From the NCBI GenBank assembly GCA_002704915.1, contig PAIP01000064.1, forward strand, positions 1-64,000: a stretch of 64,000 nt of DNA, written 5' to 3'. Made by a program: the position numbers and the translations under genes. Shown piece after piece: positions 7,716 to 16,851 of this stretch. The number at the start of each line of letters is the position of its first letter. Within the stretch, counting starts at the first letter, position 1. Under the pieces are notes generated by a model. That model searched no databases. It was not told the origin of the DNA and saw nothing but the letters and a program-made list of their open reading frames with translations. This DNA comes from Parvularcula sp. Lineage in GTDB: Bacteria > Pseudomonadota > Alphaproteobacteria > Caulobacterales > Parvularculaceae.

Positions 7716-8984
7716 TTAGAAAGCCAAAAGCGCAACCGCCCCGGCTACGATCATCGCCAAGAAGACGCCGCCGACCCGCAGGCCGAGCGCCTTGCCGCCG
7801 ATCACCGACGCCATGCCGCCTTTGAGAACGATATTGGACGCCGCCGCGATCATGATGGCGTAAGCCGCCGCCATCATCTCGATCTCGCCGCCGGCCGCCT
7901 TGCGCCCTGCAATCAGGGTGATCGCGTCCACATCGGCGAGCCCGGAAATCAGCGCCACCAGCATCAGGCCCGACTTGCCGAACTGTTCCGCGCCGAAGCT
8001 CGCGGCGACGGAAATCACCGCCAGCAGGGCGGCGAAGATGAGCGCCGGCTTGATCTCCATGGGATTGCCCAGCTCCAGCACGGCCTCGTCATTGGCTGGC
8101 GTCTCGCCGCCGCGGCGCAGCCATAATATGCCGGCGCCCCCTGCAAGCGCCGCCACGATCAATGCCGGCGCCAGGGCCAGCAATACGTCGCGGGCGAGCG
8201 CGGCCACAAGCACGCCGATGCGGATCAGCATCATCACATTGGCGGCGACAATCCCGGCGGCGAGCTCTGACGGCGCGACCCCGCGTTTGACAAAACGCGA
8301 CAGCGACAGGGTCGTCGCCGTTGAGGAGGCGAGACCGCCGGCAAAACCCGTCAACAGAACACCGCGGCCAGAGCCTGCGAATCTGATCAGCCAATAGCCA
8401 AGGAAAGAAAGCCCGCTGATAAAAACGACCATCAGCCAGATGTCGCGCAGGTTCAGCGCATCATACGGCCCGAACGGCTCGTCCGGCAGAATCGGCAGGA
8501 TGATGACCGAAATCGCGAGCAGGCGCAGGGCCGCATAAAGCTCCTGCTCGGAGAGGGCCGTGGCCCATCGCTCGACGCTTTGTTTGATGCTGAGGATGAT
8601 GGCGGTCGCCACCCCGCCGATTGCCGCCTCAAGCACATGGTCGCGCACGGCGGCGACGCCCAGAAGGAAAGTCAAAAGCAGGGCGATCTCCGTGGTGCCC
8701 CCCGCGCCTGGCTTCTCGCGGGCCGTCGCCCAATAGGCGGCGGCGGTCAGCCCGGCGATCGAGATGAGCAATATGGAGGGCAGGACCAACCCCTCATCGA
8801 CAATGCCGGACAGCCCGCCGGCGACGGCGGTCAGCGTGAAGGTGCGCGCGCCGGCAAAGGTGTGCTTGCGCGCCTCTTCCGCATGGGAATGCTCGCGCTC
8901 GAAGCCGATAAGAAAGCCGATGGCGAGCGCAACCGCGAGATGAACCAGATCGGTCACCATGGGATCGCCGGCGAAATCGGGCAT
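7716..8984 (-). CDS. MgtC/SapB-DUF4010 membrane protein
   Basis: A 422-residue integral membrane protein with around a dozen hydrophobic helices. The N-terminal part matches the MgtC/SapB layout: LAVALAIGFLIGFEREHS, then AGARTFTLTAVAGGLSG, with the signature Arg/Glu of the GxERE and GxRT(F) motifs. The C-terminal half fits DUF4010, with GGLASSTATTLSLSRF and LISGLADVDAITL. This fused MgtC-DUF4010 form is common in Proteobacteria; its function is unproven, with magnesium limitation or membrane ATPase control discussed for MgtC itself. An AAAGGAAG ribosome-binding site precedes the ATG at 8984. It is transcribed alone. Confidence 0.88.
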   Translation of the reverse strand: MPDFAGDPMVTDLVHLAVALAIGFLIGFEREHSHAEEARKHTFAGARTFTLTAVAGGLSGIVDEGLVLPSILLISIAGLTAAAYWATAREKPGAGGTTEIALLLTFLLGVAAVRDHVLEAAIGGVATAIILSIKQSVERWATALSEQELYAALRLLAISVIILPILPDEPFGPYDALNLRDIWLMVVFISGLSFLGYWLIRFAGSGRGVLLTGFAGGLASSTATTLSLSRFVKRGVAPSELAAGIVAANVMMLIRIGVLVAALARDVLLALAPALIVAALAGGAGILWLRRGGETPANDEAVLELGNPMEIKPALIFAALLAVISVAASFGAEQFGKSGLMLVALISGLADVDAITLIAGRKAAGGEIEMMAAAYAIMIAAASNIVLKGGMASVIGGKALGLRVGGVFLAMIVAGAVALLAF

Positions 8985-9104
8985 TGCTCTTCCTTTGGGC
9001 GGCTCCGGGAAAATGCGTTTATAGTCTACCTGATCCTTGAGTTACATTTTTTCTCTGGAAATACGGATTATTGCGGCGCAATGGCCTCGCGGGGTCCGAG
9101 CCGC

Positions 9105-9133
9105 TTGACATTATCGGCTCAGCATCGTTTGTC
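9105..9133 (+). promoter_or_regulatory. Candidate promoter of asd
   Basis: A perfect TTGACA (9105-9110) is followed after 17 bases by TTTGTC (9128-9133), 26 bases ahead of the asd start codon. The -35 box is perfect but the -10 is weak, so the call is tentative. Confidence 0.35.
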
Positions 9134-9159
9134 GCGGCCCGTTAACTGGAGTGCCTGAA

Positions 9160-10185
9160 ATGGAAGTCAACGTCGCGGTTGTCGGCGCCACCGGCAATGT
9201 GGGTCAGGAAATGCTGGCCATTATGGAAGAACGCCTGTTTCCGGCGAAGGAGGTCTTCGCCCTCGCCTCGCGCCAGTCCATTGGCCGCGAGGTTTCCTAT
9301 GGCGACCGAACGTTGAAATGTCAGGACCTCGAGCAGTTCGATTTCTCCAAAGTCGACATCGTGCTCATGGCCGCGGGCGGCTCGGTGGCGAAGGAATGGG
9401 CGCCGAAGATCGCGAAAGCCGGCGCCATCGTCATCGACAACTCTTCGCATTTCCGCATGGACCCGGATGTGCCGCTCATCGTGCCGGAAGTGAACGCGGA
9501 TGCGGTCGCCGGCGCACGCAAGAAAAACATCATCGCCAATCCGAACTGTTCGACCGCGCAGCTCGTCGTTGCGCTGAAACCCCTGCACGATGCGGCGACC
9601 ATCAAGCGCGTCGTCGTCTCCACCTACCAGTCGACTTCCGGCGGCGGCAAGGAAGCCATGGACGAGCTTTTCAACCAGACGAAAGGCATTTTCGTCAATG
9701 ACGAGCCGACCCCGTCGAAATTCACCAAACAAATCGCCTTCAACGTCATCCCCCATATCGACGTCTTCATGGAAGACGGCTTCACCAAGGAAGAATGGAA
9801 GATGACGGCGGAGACGAAAAAGATCCTCGACAAGAAGATCAAGCTCACCGCGACCTGCGTGCGCGTGCCGGTGTTCGTCGGCCATTCCGAAGCGGTGAAT
9901 GTGGAGTTCGAAAATCCGCTTTCAGACGATGAGGCGCGGGAAATCCTGCGGGAAGCGCCGGGCATTCTCGTCGTCGACAAGCGCGAGGATGGCGGTTACG
10001 TCACGCCCGTCGAATGCGTCGGCGATTTCGCCACCTTCATCAGCCGCATCCGCGTCGATCCGACGGTGGAAAACGGCCTCGCCTTCTGGTGCGTTTCCGA
10101 CAATCTCCGCAAAGGCGCGGCCCTGAACGCCGTTCAGATCGCCGAGCTCCTGCTAAATCGCGGCATGCTGCAACAGGCGGCATAG
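9160..10185 (+). CDS. asd: Aspartate-semialdehyde dehydrogenase
   Basis: Reduces aspartyl phosphate to aspartate semialdehyde with NADPH, the branch point to lysine, diaminopimelate, threonine and methionine. The 341-residue protein opens with the nucleotide-binding loop VVGATGNVG (7-15). It carries catalytic Cys130 in NPNCSTAQ and His242 in RVPVFVGHSE, and the SGGGKEAMDEL segment of the family. The ATG at 9160 is chosen because GGAG (9148-9151) lies 8 bases before it; a GTG three codons upstream overlaps that site. The next gene, a TPR-sulfotransferase, starts 7 bases after its stop, so the two are likely co-transcribed. Confidence 0.96.
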   Translation: MEVNVAVVGATGNVGQEMLAIMEERLFPAKEVFALASRQSIGREVSYGDRTLKCQDLEQFDFSKVDIVLMAAGGSVAKEWAPKIAKAGAIVIDNSSHFRMDPDVPLIVPEVNADAVAGARKKNIIANPNCSTAQLVVALKPLHDAATIKRVVVSTYQSTSGGGKEAMDELFNQTKGIFVNDEPTPSKFTKQIAFNVIPHIDVFMEDGFTKEEWKMTAETKKILDKKIKLTATCVRVPVFVGHSEAVNVEFENPLSDDEAREILREAPGILVVDKREDGGYVTPVECVGDFATFISRIRVDPTVENGLAFWCVSDNLRKGAALNAVQIAELLLNRGMLQQAA

Positions 10186-10192
10186 CCCAGGC

Positions 10193-11620
10193 GTGGCCTC
10201 CCTTCAGGAAATCTCCGAGCTGATTTCATCGAGAGACCTCAAGGGGGCTGCTGCCGCCTTGCATAAACTTGCGCGGAAACCGAACCGGGCCGATACCGAC
10301 TGGTCGACGGCCATGAGACTTTCCTCAGCAATCGGCGATCAGGAAACAACGCTGGCTTTTGCGCAAGGCTGGCTGGCGCAATCCCCGGCCGATCCGCGCC
10401 GCATGATCGCCGTGATCGAAGCTCTCAGCACGGTTTCGAAATACGATGAAGCCGCCAAGATGGCGCGGCGCCTCCAGGACGACCCGTTGGGCGCCGCTGA
10501 CGCCTATTATTTCCAGGGCGTTTTCGCCGCTCGACATGGCCGCCGCGACGAGGCGCTCGCGCGATTTCGTCAAGCCCTCAAATCCAACCCGAAACATACG
10601 CCGGCATGGGAGCAAATTGCGCTGCTCAACGGCTATGACGATTTCAATGCCGATCTTGACGCCATGATGGCGCTGGCGAACCAGCCGCTGTCGCCGGCCC
10701 TGGCGATCCCTTTATGCTACGCCCTTGGCCGGGCGTTCGATCATACGGACGATATCGACAAGGCGTTTCAATGGTTCTCCCAAGGCGGCGCCATCCGCGA
10801 AAAAGCGACCCCTTACGATATTGAGCCTTATCTCGCCTATATCGAACGCCTGCGTACGACATTCACGCCGGAGCTGATCAATCATTTTCAAAACGATGTC
10901 GGCGGCGAGAATATTATCGTCGTTCTTGGCGCGCCGCGCTCCGGCTCCACGCTGATCGAACAAATCCTTGCGACTGCGTCAGGCGTGAGGCCAACAGGGG
11001 AGCACATGCTGTTTCGCATGGCGAGCCTCCCGCTCGGCTCCATGGAGCCGCCGGATATGGCGCGCGCTGCTGACTTCACCAACAAGGACTGGCGCCAAAT
11101 GGCGCAAACCTATCTTCTGGGGCTGCGCAAACGATTTGGTCCAGCACGTTTCTACACCGATAAGTCCATGCTGAATGCGACCTATGCCGGCTTGATGCGC
11201 ATTCTCATGCCGCAGGCGAAATTCATCTGGTGCGACCGCGACCTCAAAGATACGGCCTGGTCGTGTTTCCGCTCGCATATCAACGCCAACCGCTGGGCGC
11301 AAAAACACGAGACCTGCGCGCAATATCTGCTGGCGCACCAAAAGTTAAAAGACGCCTGGGCGAACGCTTTCGGCGATGCTTTTATCAACGTCTCCTATGA
11401 AGGCCTCGTTCAGCAACCGGAAGAGACGACACAACGCCTTTTCGATCATGCAGGCGTTGAACGGCCTGAAAACTGGCGCTCATTTTACGAGAGCGACAAT
11501 CCGGTGGCGACCGCAAGCCTTTCCCAGGTGCGCCAGCCCCTCAATGAAAAACCCGTAGGCTCCTGGCGGCGATACGAAAAATTTCTCGCGCCTGTATATG
11601 AACGCTATTTTGGCGCCTAG
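10193..11620 (+). CDS. TPR-repeat sulfotransferase
   Basis: A 475-residue two-part protein. The N-terminal 230 residues are helical TPR-like repeats, with a clear repeat around AYYFQGVFAARHGRRDEALARFRQAL. The C-terminal part is a PAPS-dependent sulfotransferase domain with the 5'-phosphosulfate loop VVLGAPRSGST (244-253) and the 3'-phosphate-binding stretch FIWCDRDLKDTAWSCFRSHI. Such fusions are frequent in marine alphaproteobacteria, but their acceptors are mostly unknown. The start is a GTG 7 bases after asd with no strong ribosome-binding site, so translational coupling is plausible. It is one of five sulfotransferase-type genes in the window. Confidence 0.88.
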   Translation: MASLQEISELISSRDLKGAAAALHKLARKPNRADTDWSTAMRLSSAIGDQETTLAFAQGWLAQSPADPRRMIAVIEALSTVSKYDEAAKMARRLQDDPLGAADAYYFQGVFAARHGRRDEALARFRQALKSNPKHTPAWEQIALLNGYDDFNADLDAMMALANQPLSPALAIPLCYALGRAFDHTDDIDKAFQWFSQGGAIREKATPYDIEPYLAYIERLRTTFTPELINHFQNDVGGENIIVVLGAPRSGSTLIEQILATASGVRPTGEHMLFRMASLPLGSMEPPDMARAADFTNKDWRQMAQTYLLGLRKRFGPARFYTDKSMLNATYAGLMRILMPQAKFIWCDRDLKDTAWSCFRSHINANRWAQKHETCAQYLLAHQKLKDAWANAFGDAFINVSYEGLVQQPEETTQRLFDHAGVERPENWRSFYESDNPVATASLSQVRQPLNEKPVGSWRRYEKFLAPVYERYFGA

Positions 11621-11661
11621 CGGTTGCTATGGAGCGGCGGGTTGCCTTCTGTTAGGCTGGG

Positions 11662-12405
11662 ATGATGCGTTTCCTGATCGCCGCCATCATCATGCTCCTT
11701 TCCGCGAACGCCCTTGCCCAGGCGCCGGCGGGCTATGAAAAAATCTACGATGCGCCCACCCGGGTCAATCTCGGCGGACGGCCGGTCATCGCCGATATAG
11801 AGTTTCATGAACAGCGCGAAGGCGGCGAGACCCGTCTCGCGCTGGTCACCGACGTCACCGAATTCGTCGTCGAAACCGAGCAGGATCTCAAAAACTGGAT
11901 CGCGAACCGGCGCAATGAATGCGGCGAGCGCTGGAAATCCGGCGAGCCGCGTATCAATTTTCCCGACAACGCCATTCGCTTTTCCATCTATCTCGAAATC
12001 GAATACTGGACCTGCGGCTTGCGCGGACAGGGCGACCCCTCGCGCCTCGCCCAGGAAACCGGCAGCGTCGCCGTAACCCTCATCCCTTATGTCGAAGACG
12101 GAAAGTTACAGGCGCGGCTCGGCGCCTTCACCCTGTCCGAACAGACGGGACTATCGAAATATCTGCCGCTCGAATTCGTCGTCCGCCGCGCCCTTACGCA
12201 GGAGCTCGAAAAGCTCAACGACAATCCGAAATTCTATCGTGCGCCGCAGCCGCTGCTTGACGAGGGCTTCGTCTATGAGGGCATCTCCGCGACGAAAACG
12301 GCGGACGGCCGCATCGTGATCACCGCGCTTTACCGCGGCGATGTTTCGCAGACCGCCCGCGACCGCATGCTCCGGACCTTGCGAACCCGCGGCGTCACGC
12401 AATAG
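11662..12405 (+). CDS. Hypothetical exported protein
   Basis: A 247-residue protein with a clear signal peptide (MMRFLIAAIIMLLSANALA, cleaved near residue 20). I do not recognise a domain. The mature part alternates beta-rich stretches (ADIEFHEQREGGETRLALVTDVTEFVVE, FVYEGISATKTADGRIVITALYR), has two Cys residues (in NECGERW and YWTCGLRG) that could form a disulfide, and looks soluble. Location is probably the periplasm. It follows the TPR-sulfotransferase by 41 bases on the same strand, so it may be the last gene of the asd transcript. A hairpin lies downstream at 12497-12517. Confidence 0.75.
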   Translation: MMRFLIAAIIMLLSANALAQAPAGYEKIYDAPTRVNLGGRPVIADIEFHEQREGGETRLALVTDVTEFVVETEQDLKNWIANRRNECGERWKSGEPRINFPDNAIRFSIYLEIEYWTCGLRGQGDPSRLAQETGSVAVTLIPYVEDGKLQARLGAFTLSEQTGLSKYLPLEFVVRRALTQELEKLNDNPKFYRAPQPLLDEGFVYEGISATKTADGRIVITALYRGDVSQTARDRMLRTLRTRGVTQ

Positions 12406-12496
12406 CTATTCTGCGTTTCCCTGTAAAAGAATTGCTCAATGGTCCCCTTGCGCCCCGCGCCCGCGCGTCGCATAGGCGGAGAGACCGCAAGTTTCG

Positions 12497-12520
12497 GGCG
12501 GACTGGATCGGTCCGCCTCT
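12497..12520 (+). terminator. Possible terminator hairpin
   Basis: GGCGGAC (12497-12503), a 7-base loop and GTCCGCC (12511-12517) form a 7-bp stem followed by TCTTAT. It lies between the exported protein gene and rarD. The T-tract is weak, so an attenuator-like or regulatory role is equally possible. Confidence 0.4.
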
Positions 12521-12547
12521 TATCATGCCGCTTTTATCTGGAATCCC

Positions 12548-13477
12548 ATGTCAGATCGCAAAGACCATAACCAGGGCGACAGCGCCGTCAGGCTCGGCCT
12601 GATTTGCGGCGTCTTCGCTTATGGCCTCTGGGGAATTTTGCCGGTTTATCTGAAAGCGCTTGTCGCCGTCGATCCCATGGAAATCGTCGGCCACCGGATT
12701 TTATGGTCCGTTCCTTTCGGCGCGCTGATTCTCACCTTTCGCAAACAGTGGCGTGAAACCTTAAAGGCCTTCGCTTCCCCCCGCATGACGATGCTGCTCG
12801 GTTTTTCCGCTGCGGTGATCGCAGGCAACTGGCTCTTATATGTCTGGGCCGTCGCCAGCGAGCACATCCTGCAAGCGAGCCTTGGCTATTACATCAATCC
12901 ATTGATGTTCGTTGCGGCGGGCGTTTTCGTTCTCAAGGAAAAACTCAATCGCGCGCAAATTACGGCGGTCGCGCTTGCGGCGCTTGGCGTTTGCGTTCTG
13001 ACTTTCGGCGCCGGCGTCTTCCCCTGGGTCTCGCTGGTGCTCGCTCTATCGTTCACCGCTTACGGCTATGTGCGCAAAATGCTCGATATTGGCGGCATGC
13101 CGGGACTTTTCATCGAAACGGCGCTGCTTTCGCCTTTTGCGCTGGTCTTCCTCATCTGGTTTTCGCAGGCGCAAGGTCTTGCCTTCGGTCAGGGCGATAT
13201 CGGGATGGATGCGCTGCTCATCCTTGCCGGGCCTGTCACTGTGGTGCCGCTCCTGTTGTTCGCCCTTGCCGCAAGACGGCTGCGCTTTTCAACGCTCGGT
13301 TTCCTGCAATATATCGGCCCGACCGGGCAGTTCTTTCTCGGGCTTTATTACGGCGAACCGTTCACGCCTTATCACGCCGTCTGCTTCGGCCTCATCTGGA
13401 CGGCGCTCGCCATCTTCAGTCTCGACGCCGTGCGCCAGAACCGCAGGATGCGGGCGGCGGCGCGCCAGCCGGTCTAG
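12548..13477 (+). CDS. rarD: EamA/RarD family drug/metabolite transporter
   Basis: A 309-residue inner-membrane protein with ten predicted helices, the RarD branch of the drug/metabolite transporter superfamily. Family signatures are the N-terminal GLICGVFAYGLWGILPVYLK, the EIVGHRILWSVPFG segment, LLYVWAVASEHILQASLGYYINPL and the late LGFLQYIGPTGQFFLGLYYGEPF. It ends in a basic tail (RQNRRMRAAARQPV). RarD proteins were named for chloramphenicol sensitivity, but their real substrates are not settled. It stands alone on the plus strand and is convergent with the thioesterase gene, with 9 bases between the two ends. Confidence 0.93.
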   Translation: MSDRKDHNQGDSAVRLGLICGVFAYGLWGILPVYLKALVAVDPMEIVGHRILWSVPFGALILTFRKQWRETLKAFASPRMTMLLGFSAAVIAGNWLLYVWAVASEHILQASLGYYINPLMFVAAGVFVLKEKLNRAQITAVALAALGVCVLTFGAGVFPWVSLVLALSFTAYGYVRKMLDIGGMPGLFIETALLSPFALVFLIWFSQAQGLAFGQGDIGMDALLILAGPVTVVPLLLFALAARRLRFSTLGFLQYIGPTGQFFLGLYYGEPFTPYHAVCFGLIWTALAIFSLDAVRQNRRMRAAARQPV

Positions 13478-13486
13478 CCCGACGTC

Positions 13487-13912
13487 CTAGCCGAGCCGCT
13501 TCAAGGTTCCGGAAAAACTCATCAGCGTCTCGCCCTCGGCGGAGACGATCCCGCGCGCAAACAGCATCTTGCGGCCGGACTTCACCATCTCGCCCGTAGC
13601 CTCGATAAAAGCGCCCACAGGACCGGCGCCGACAAACTCGGCATTCAAGGTCACGGTCACGCCTTTGAAAACGCCGATCTCGCGGCGGCAGATATCCCAC
13701 AGCGCCATATCGGCAAGCGTCAGGAGCGCGCCGCCGTGAACGATGCCCGCCATATTCGCGTGATGGGATCTCGAAAAGAAACCGACGCCCGCCGGAGCGC
13801 CCTCTTTACGGAAATAAAAGGGCCCCGCATGACCGCTGAAAGTTTCGCGATGGGATTGCAGGGCCCAGCCTTCAGGGGCCTCGTGTTGTGCGATGTCTTT
13901 ATCCGTAACCAT
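13487..13912 (-). CDS. PaaI-type hotdog thioesterase
   Basis: A 141-residue single hotdog-fold protein of the PaaI/4HBT thioesterase group, expected to hydrolyse an acyl-CoA thioester. Hotdog landmarks are SRSHHANMAGIVHGGALLTLADMAL, where the HxGxxxxxxD pattern marks the central helix and active site, followed by the strand VTVTLNAEFVGAGPVGAFIEATGEMVK. I chose the ATG at 13912; an AGGGGG run abuts it with too little spacing to be a good ribosome-binding site, and an in-frame TTG lies 12 codons earlier, so the start is uncertain. It is divergent from the epoxide hydrolase gene. Confidence 0.85.
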   Translation of the reverse strand: MVTDKDIAQHEAPEGWALQSHRETFSGHAGPFYFRKEGAPAGVGFFSRSHHANMAGIVHGGALLTLADMALWDICRREIGVFKGVTVTLNAEFVGAGPVGAFIEATGEMVKSGRKMLFARGIVSAEGETLMSFSGTLKRLG

Positions 13913-13992
13913 ACCCCCTGTGCTTAGCCGATTGCGCTCCGGCCGCAAATGTCTTTGGGCGCCTTTGCGGGGCAGGCTGACATTTCCGCTTG

Positions 13993-14994
13993 ATGACGCC
14001 CGCGCCGCCCACCATGCTTCGCGCCATGAATGGCTTTCCCGAACCGCAACGCATCAAGGTCGGCGAGACCGAGCTCGCCGTTTATGAAGTGAATGGCGAT
14101 CCGGACGGCGCGCGCCCGCCGGTGGTGTTCGTCCATGGCTGGCCGGAGATCGCCTATTCCTGGAAAAATCAGCTTCCCGCTTTCGCGGCAGCCGGGTTTC
14201 GCGCCATCGCTTTCGATCTGAAAGGCTTCGGCGCATCGGACGCGCCCAAAGACCCGGCGCTTTACGACGCCGCGCATATGACCGGCGATTTCGAAGGGCT
14301 TCTCGATGCGCTGGGGATCGAAAAAGCGATCTTCTGCGGCCATGACTGGGGCGGCGCGCTCGTCTGGTCCATGGGACAGCTTCGCCCGGAACGGGTCGCC
14401 GGCATTATCGGGCTCTGTACGCCTTTGCGGGCGCGTGCGCCGGCGCCGCCGCTCACCATCATCGAACAGCGCTTCGGCCCGAAACATTATTTCGTTCAGT
14501 TTCAGGAGCGCGATACGCCAGAGGCTTTATTCGAAACCGATCCAGACCGGTTCTTTCACCTGATGTTTCAGGGGCCTGCGCCGCGCGAAAAATGGCCCGC
14601 GCTCATCCCCCATGTCTACGATCTGCCAGGACGCTTCCGCGACGGACCGGCGCCGTCGAATGACAAGGTGATTATTCCGGAGGCGGACATTCAGGTCTAT
14701 ATCGACGCCTATAAGCGCAGCGGATTTCACGGCGGGATCAATCTTTACCGCAATATCGATGCAAACTGGCGTTTCATGGACGGCCGGGACGAAACCGTCG
14801 CCGCGCCATCCTTGTGGATCGGCGCTGAGCTCGATCTTTTTTTGCCGCCGGAAGGCGCCGACGGCATGGATGCGCTCGTGCCCGATCTTGAAAAACATGT
14901 CATCGCCGGTTGCGGCCACTGGATCATGTGGGAAAAACCGCAAGAGGCGAATGCGCTGATGCTCGACTGGCTGACGCGGCGCTTTTCAATTTAA
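13993..14994 (+). CDS. Alpha/beta hydrolase, soluble epoxide hydrolase type
   Basis: A 333-residue alpha/beta-hydrolase that fits soluble epoxide hydrolases. The oxyanion motif is VFVHGWPEIAYSW (HGxP). The nucleophile elbow FCGHDWGGALVW carries an Asp instead of Ser, as needed for epoxide or dehalogenase chemistry. A cap-domain Tyr lies in INLYRNIDANW, and the catalytic His is in AGCGHWIMWEKP near the C-terminus. It would open an epoxide to a diol; the substrate is unknown. Several in-frame ATGs exist at the start (13993, 14014, 14026) and none has a good ribosome-binding site, so up to 12 N-terminal residues are uncertain. Confidence 0.88.
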   Translation: MTPAPPTMLRAMNGFPEPQRIKVGETELAVYEVNGDPDGARPPVVFVHGWPEIAYSWKNQLPAFAAAGFRAIAFDLKGFGASDAPKDPALYDAAHMTGDFEGLLDALGIEKAIFCGHDWGGALVWSMGQLRPERVAGIIGLCTPLRARAPAPPLTIIEQRFGPKHYFVQFQERDTPEALFETDPDRFFHLMFQGPAPREKWPALIPHVYDLPGRFRDGPAPSNDKVIIPEADIQVYIDAYKRSGFHGGINLYRNIDANWRFMDGRDETVAAPSLWIGAELDLFLPPEGADGMDALVPDLEKHVIAGCGHWIMWEKPQEANALMLDWLTRRFSI

Positions 14995-15106
14995 TTTAAG
15001 AGAGTTTCGCAGCGAGCTTTGAGATAAAATTCGCGCGAGCGCCTAATTTTTCGCTCATTCCCGCCTGCCACGATTTCGTCACAAACAGAAAATGACGGAG
15101 GGTCGG

Positions 15107-15394
15107 GTGCGTAAAATTGCAGTGATTATGGGCGTGTTGACGGCGATAACGTCAAGCCAGGCGGCGGCGGGACAACGGCTGGCTCACAAGACGCCTTATG
15201 GCGCGGAGCCGCGCCCCGTGGCCGCTTTCGCCTTCGCCGCAAGGCGGGTTGAAATGCTGGCGGTAACGCGCCGGGCGCGCGCCGACACAGCCTTGCGCCG
15301 CGCGCATCTCGACGAGTGCCGGAGCATGGCGAAAGTCTTTCCGGGCTACCCGCAGCCCGCATTCGTCAGTCTCGATTTTCGTGTCCGATTTTAA
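15107..15394 (+). CDS. Small exported protein of unknown function
   Basis: A putative 95-residue protein. A GTG start at 15107 is preceded by GGAGGG (15097-15102) at good spacing, which is the main reason to believe the gene. The N-terminus (MRKIAVIMGVLTAITSSQAAAG) is a convincing signal peptide. The rest is Ala/Arg-rich with a single Cys and no known domain. It ends immediately before the stop codon of the opposite-strand serine hydrolase, so the two genes are tail to tail. The composition is low in complexity and the call is tentative. Confidence 0.5.
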   Translation: MRKIAVIMGVLTAITSSQAAAGQRLAHKTPYGAEPRPVAAFAFAARRVEMLAVTRRARADTALRRAHLDECRSMAKVFPGYPQPAFVSLDFRVRF

Positions 15395-16540
15395 TCAAAG
15401 GCTGTCGTAAACAGCATCCAGCAATCTCACCGCACGCGGATCGCCCACCAGATAAGGCGACATCTTGTTCATGACATAGGCCGCGGTGAGATTGTTTTCG
15501 GGATCGACCACGACACAGGACCCGCCAAAGCCCGCATGGCCGAAAGCGTTTTCATTAGGCCCGAAATGGCGGTTGATATTACGCATCAGACCGGCGGCCC
15601 AGGACAGATGAAACGGCAGAACGAGATCGTCGCCGCGAATACGTTCCTTGAACGCCGCCTCAATCGCATCTTCGCTCAGCACCGCGGCGCCGGAAATGTC
15701 GCGGCCCTTGTTCGCCAGCGGATGCACGATTTTCGCCAGCGACAGCGCATCGGCGTGCATGTTCGAGGCGGGCAGCTCCGCCGCCATCCATTCCTCGCGG
15801 CTGACTTTGGCCGGCGCCGACCACGGTTTTAAAAACGCCGCCTGTTTGTATTCATTCATGGGGCCGAGATCCGGCGCCCTGGGCGGTTTCGGCATATAGG
15901 CCGCGCGCGGAGCCTCGGCCGGACTCATGCCGCAGAAGAGATTGAGATGGTGTTGTTGTACAAGCTCAGCGATCAAAGCGCCCGCGCTTTTGCCGGTCAC
16001 GCGCCGCAGGATTTCGCCGGCGATGAACCCCACCGTTTGCGGATGGTAGCCATTGGCGGTTCCCGGCGTCCATAATGGCGCCATGGCGGCGAGCTTTTCG
16101 CAGATCGCCTCCCAGTCGAGCCAGGTTTCCGGTGGCATTTCTTCCGGAAAGCCGCAAAGCCCCGCCTGATGCGAGAGCGCCTCAGCCACCGTGATGTTTT
16201 CTTTTCCAGCCGCGGCGAAGTCCGGCCAATAGTCCGCAACCGGCGCATCGTAATTGATCAAGCCTTCGGATGCGGCGCGCGCCATCAGGAAGGTCATCAC
16301 CGCCTTGCCGCTGGAATAGATGCAGGCGAGCGTCGTTTCATCCCAATGCTGTTCTTTCGCGCGATCGGAAAATCCGCCGCGAATATCGACCACCGTCTCG
16401 CCGCCGATCGCCACCGCGAAACAGGCGCCAAGCTCCAGGCCTTCTTCGAAGTTCGCGGCGAAGGCGTCGCCGACGCGATCAAAGCCCTGCGCAACGCCGC
16501 CGGCGGCGCCGGCGACGCGATGGTCCGACCAGTCCTGCAT
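15395..16540 (-). CDS. Serine beta-lactamase-like hydrolase (EstB-type esterase)
   Basis: A 381-residue protein of the class C beta-lactamase/penicillin-binding fold. The nucleophile is in YSSGK (Ser76-x-x-Lys79), the Tyr of the second motif is in NGYHPQTVGF near residue 165, and the third motif is FGHAGFGGS near the C-terminus. These features and the absence of a signal peptide fit family VIII esterases (EstB/LipA-like) rather than a resistance enzyme. It follows the small lipoprotein gene by 2 bases, so both are probably on one transcript. The substrate is unknown. Confidence 0.88.
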   Translation of the reverse strand: MQDWSDHRVAGAAGGVAQGFDRVGDAFAANFEEGLELGACFAVAIGGETVVDIRGGFSDRAKEQHWDETTLACIYSSGKAVMTFLMARAASEGLINYDAPVADYWPDFAAAGKENITVAEALSHQAGLCGFPEEMPPETWLDWEAICEKLAAMAPLWTPGTANGYHPQTVGFIAGEILRRVTGKSAGALIAELVQQHHLNLFCGMSPAEAPRAAYMPKPPRAPDLGPMNEYKQAAFLKPWSAPAKVSREEWMAAELPASNMHADALSLAKIVHPLANKGRDISGAAVLSEDAIEAAFKERIRGDDLVLPFHLSWAAGLMRNINRHFGPNENAFGHAGFGGSCVVVDPENNLTAAYVMNKMSPYLVGDPRAVRLLDAVYDSL

Positions 16541-16542
16541 GT

Positions 16543-16851
16543 TTAATTGCCGAAAGCGCAGGCGAGACCGGCGGCGGCGATGGCGGCGGCCGCGCGGGCG
16601 TTATCGATGTTCAACAGCGCGTCGTAATTCTCGCCGTCGGCAGACGCCTCGTTCACATCGCCCAGGAAATCAGCGACCTCGCTCAGATCTTCGCGATTTA
16701 GACGGTCATCGAGTTCGTTCGCCATGCAGCCCGCCTTGCGCTCTGAAAGGCCGATCTCAACGAGCCGGTTCTCGATGCGCGCGCGGGGCGACAGCGTGGC
16801 GCAGGCCGCGAGCGACAGGCAGACGGAAACAAATATGATTTTTTTCAACAT
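16543..16851 (-). CDS. Small lipoprotein
   Basis: A 102-residue lipoprotein with the signal MLKKIIFVSVCLSLAAC; the lipobox LAAC gives the lipidated Cys. The mature part contains a second Cys pair (Cys in KAGCMANELDDRL and in LACAFGN) and is helical. I do not recognise a family. The ATG at 16851 has GGAG ten bases upstream, which is better than an in-frame ATG five codons earlier. Its stop codon lies 2 bases from the start of the EstB-type hydrolase, suggesting a two-gene operon. Confidence 0.8.
   Translation of the reverse strand: MLKKIIFVSVCLSLAACATLSPRARIENRLVEIGLSERKAGCMANELDDRLNREDLSEVADFLGDVNEASADGENYDALLNIDNARAAAAIAAAGLACAFGN

Noticed and set aside
15395-16540. Beta-lactamase as an antibiotic-resistance gene
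   Set aside because: It has no signal peptide, and its third motif (HAG) and context fit EstB-type esterases rather than AmpC.
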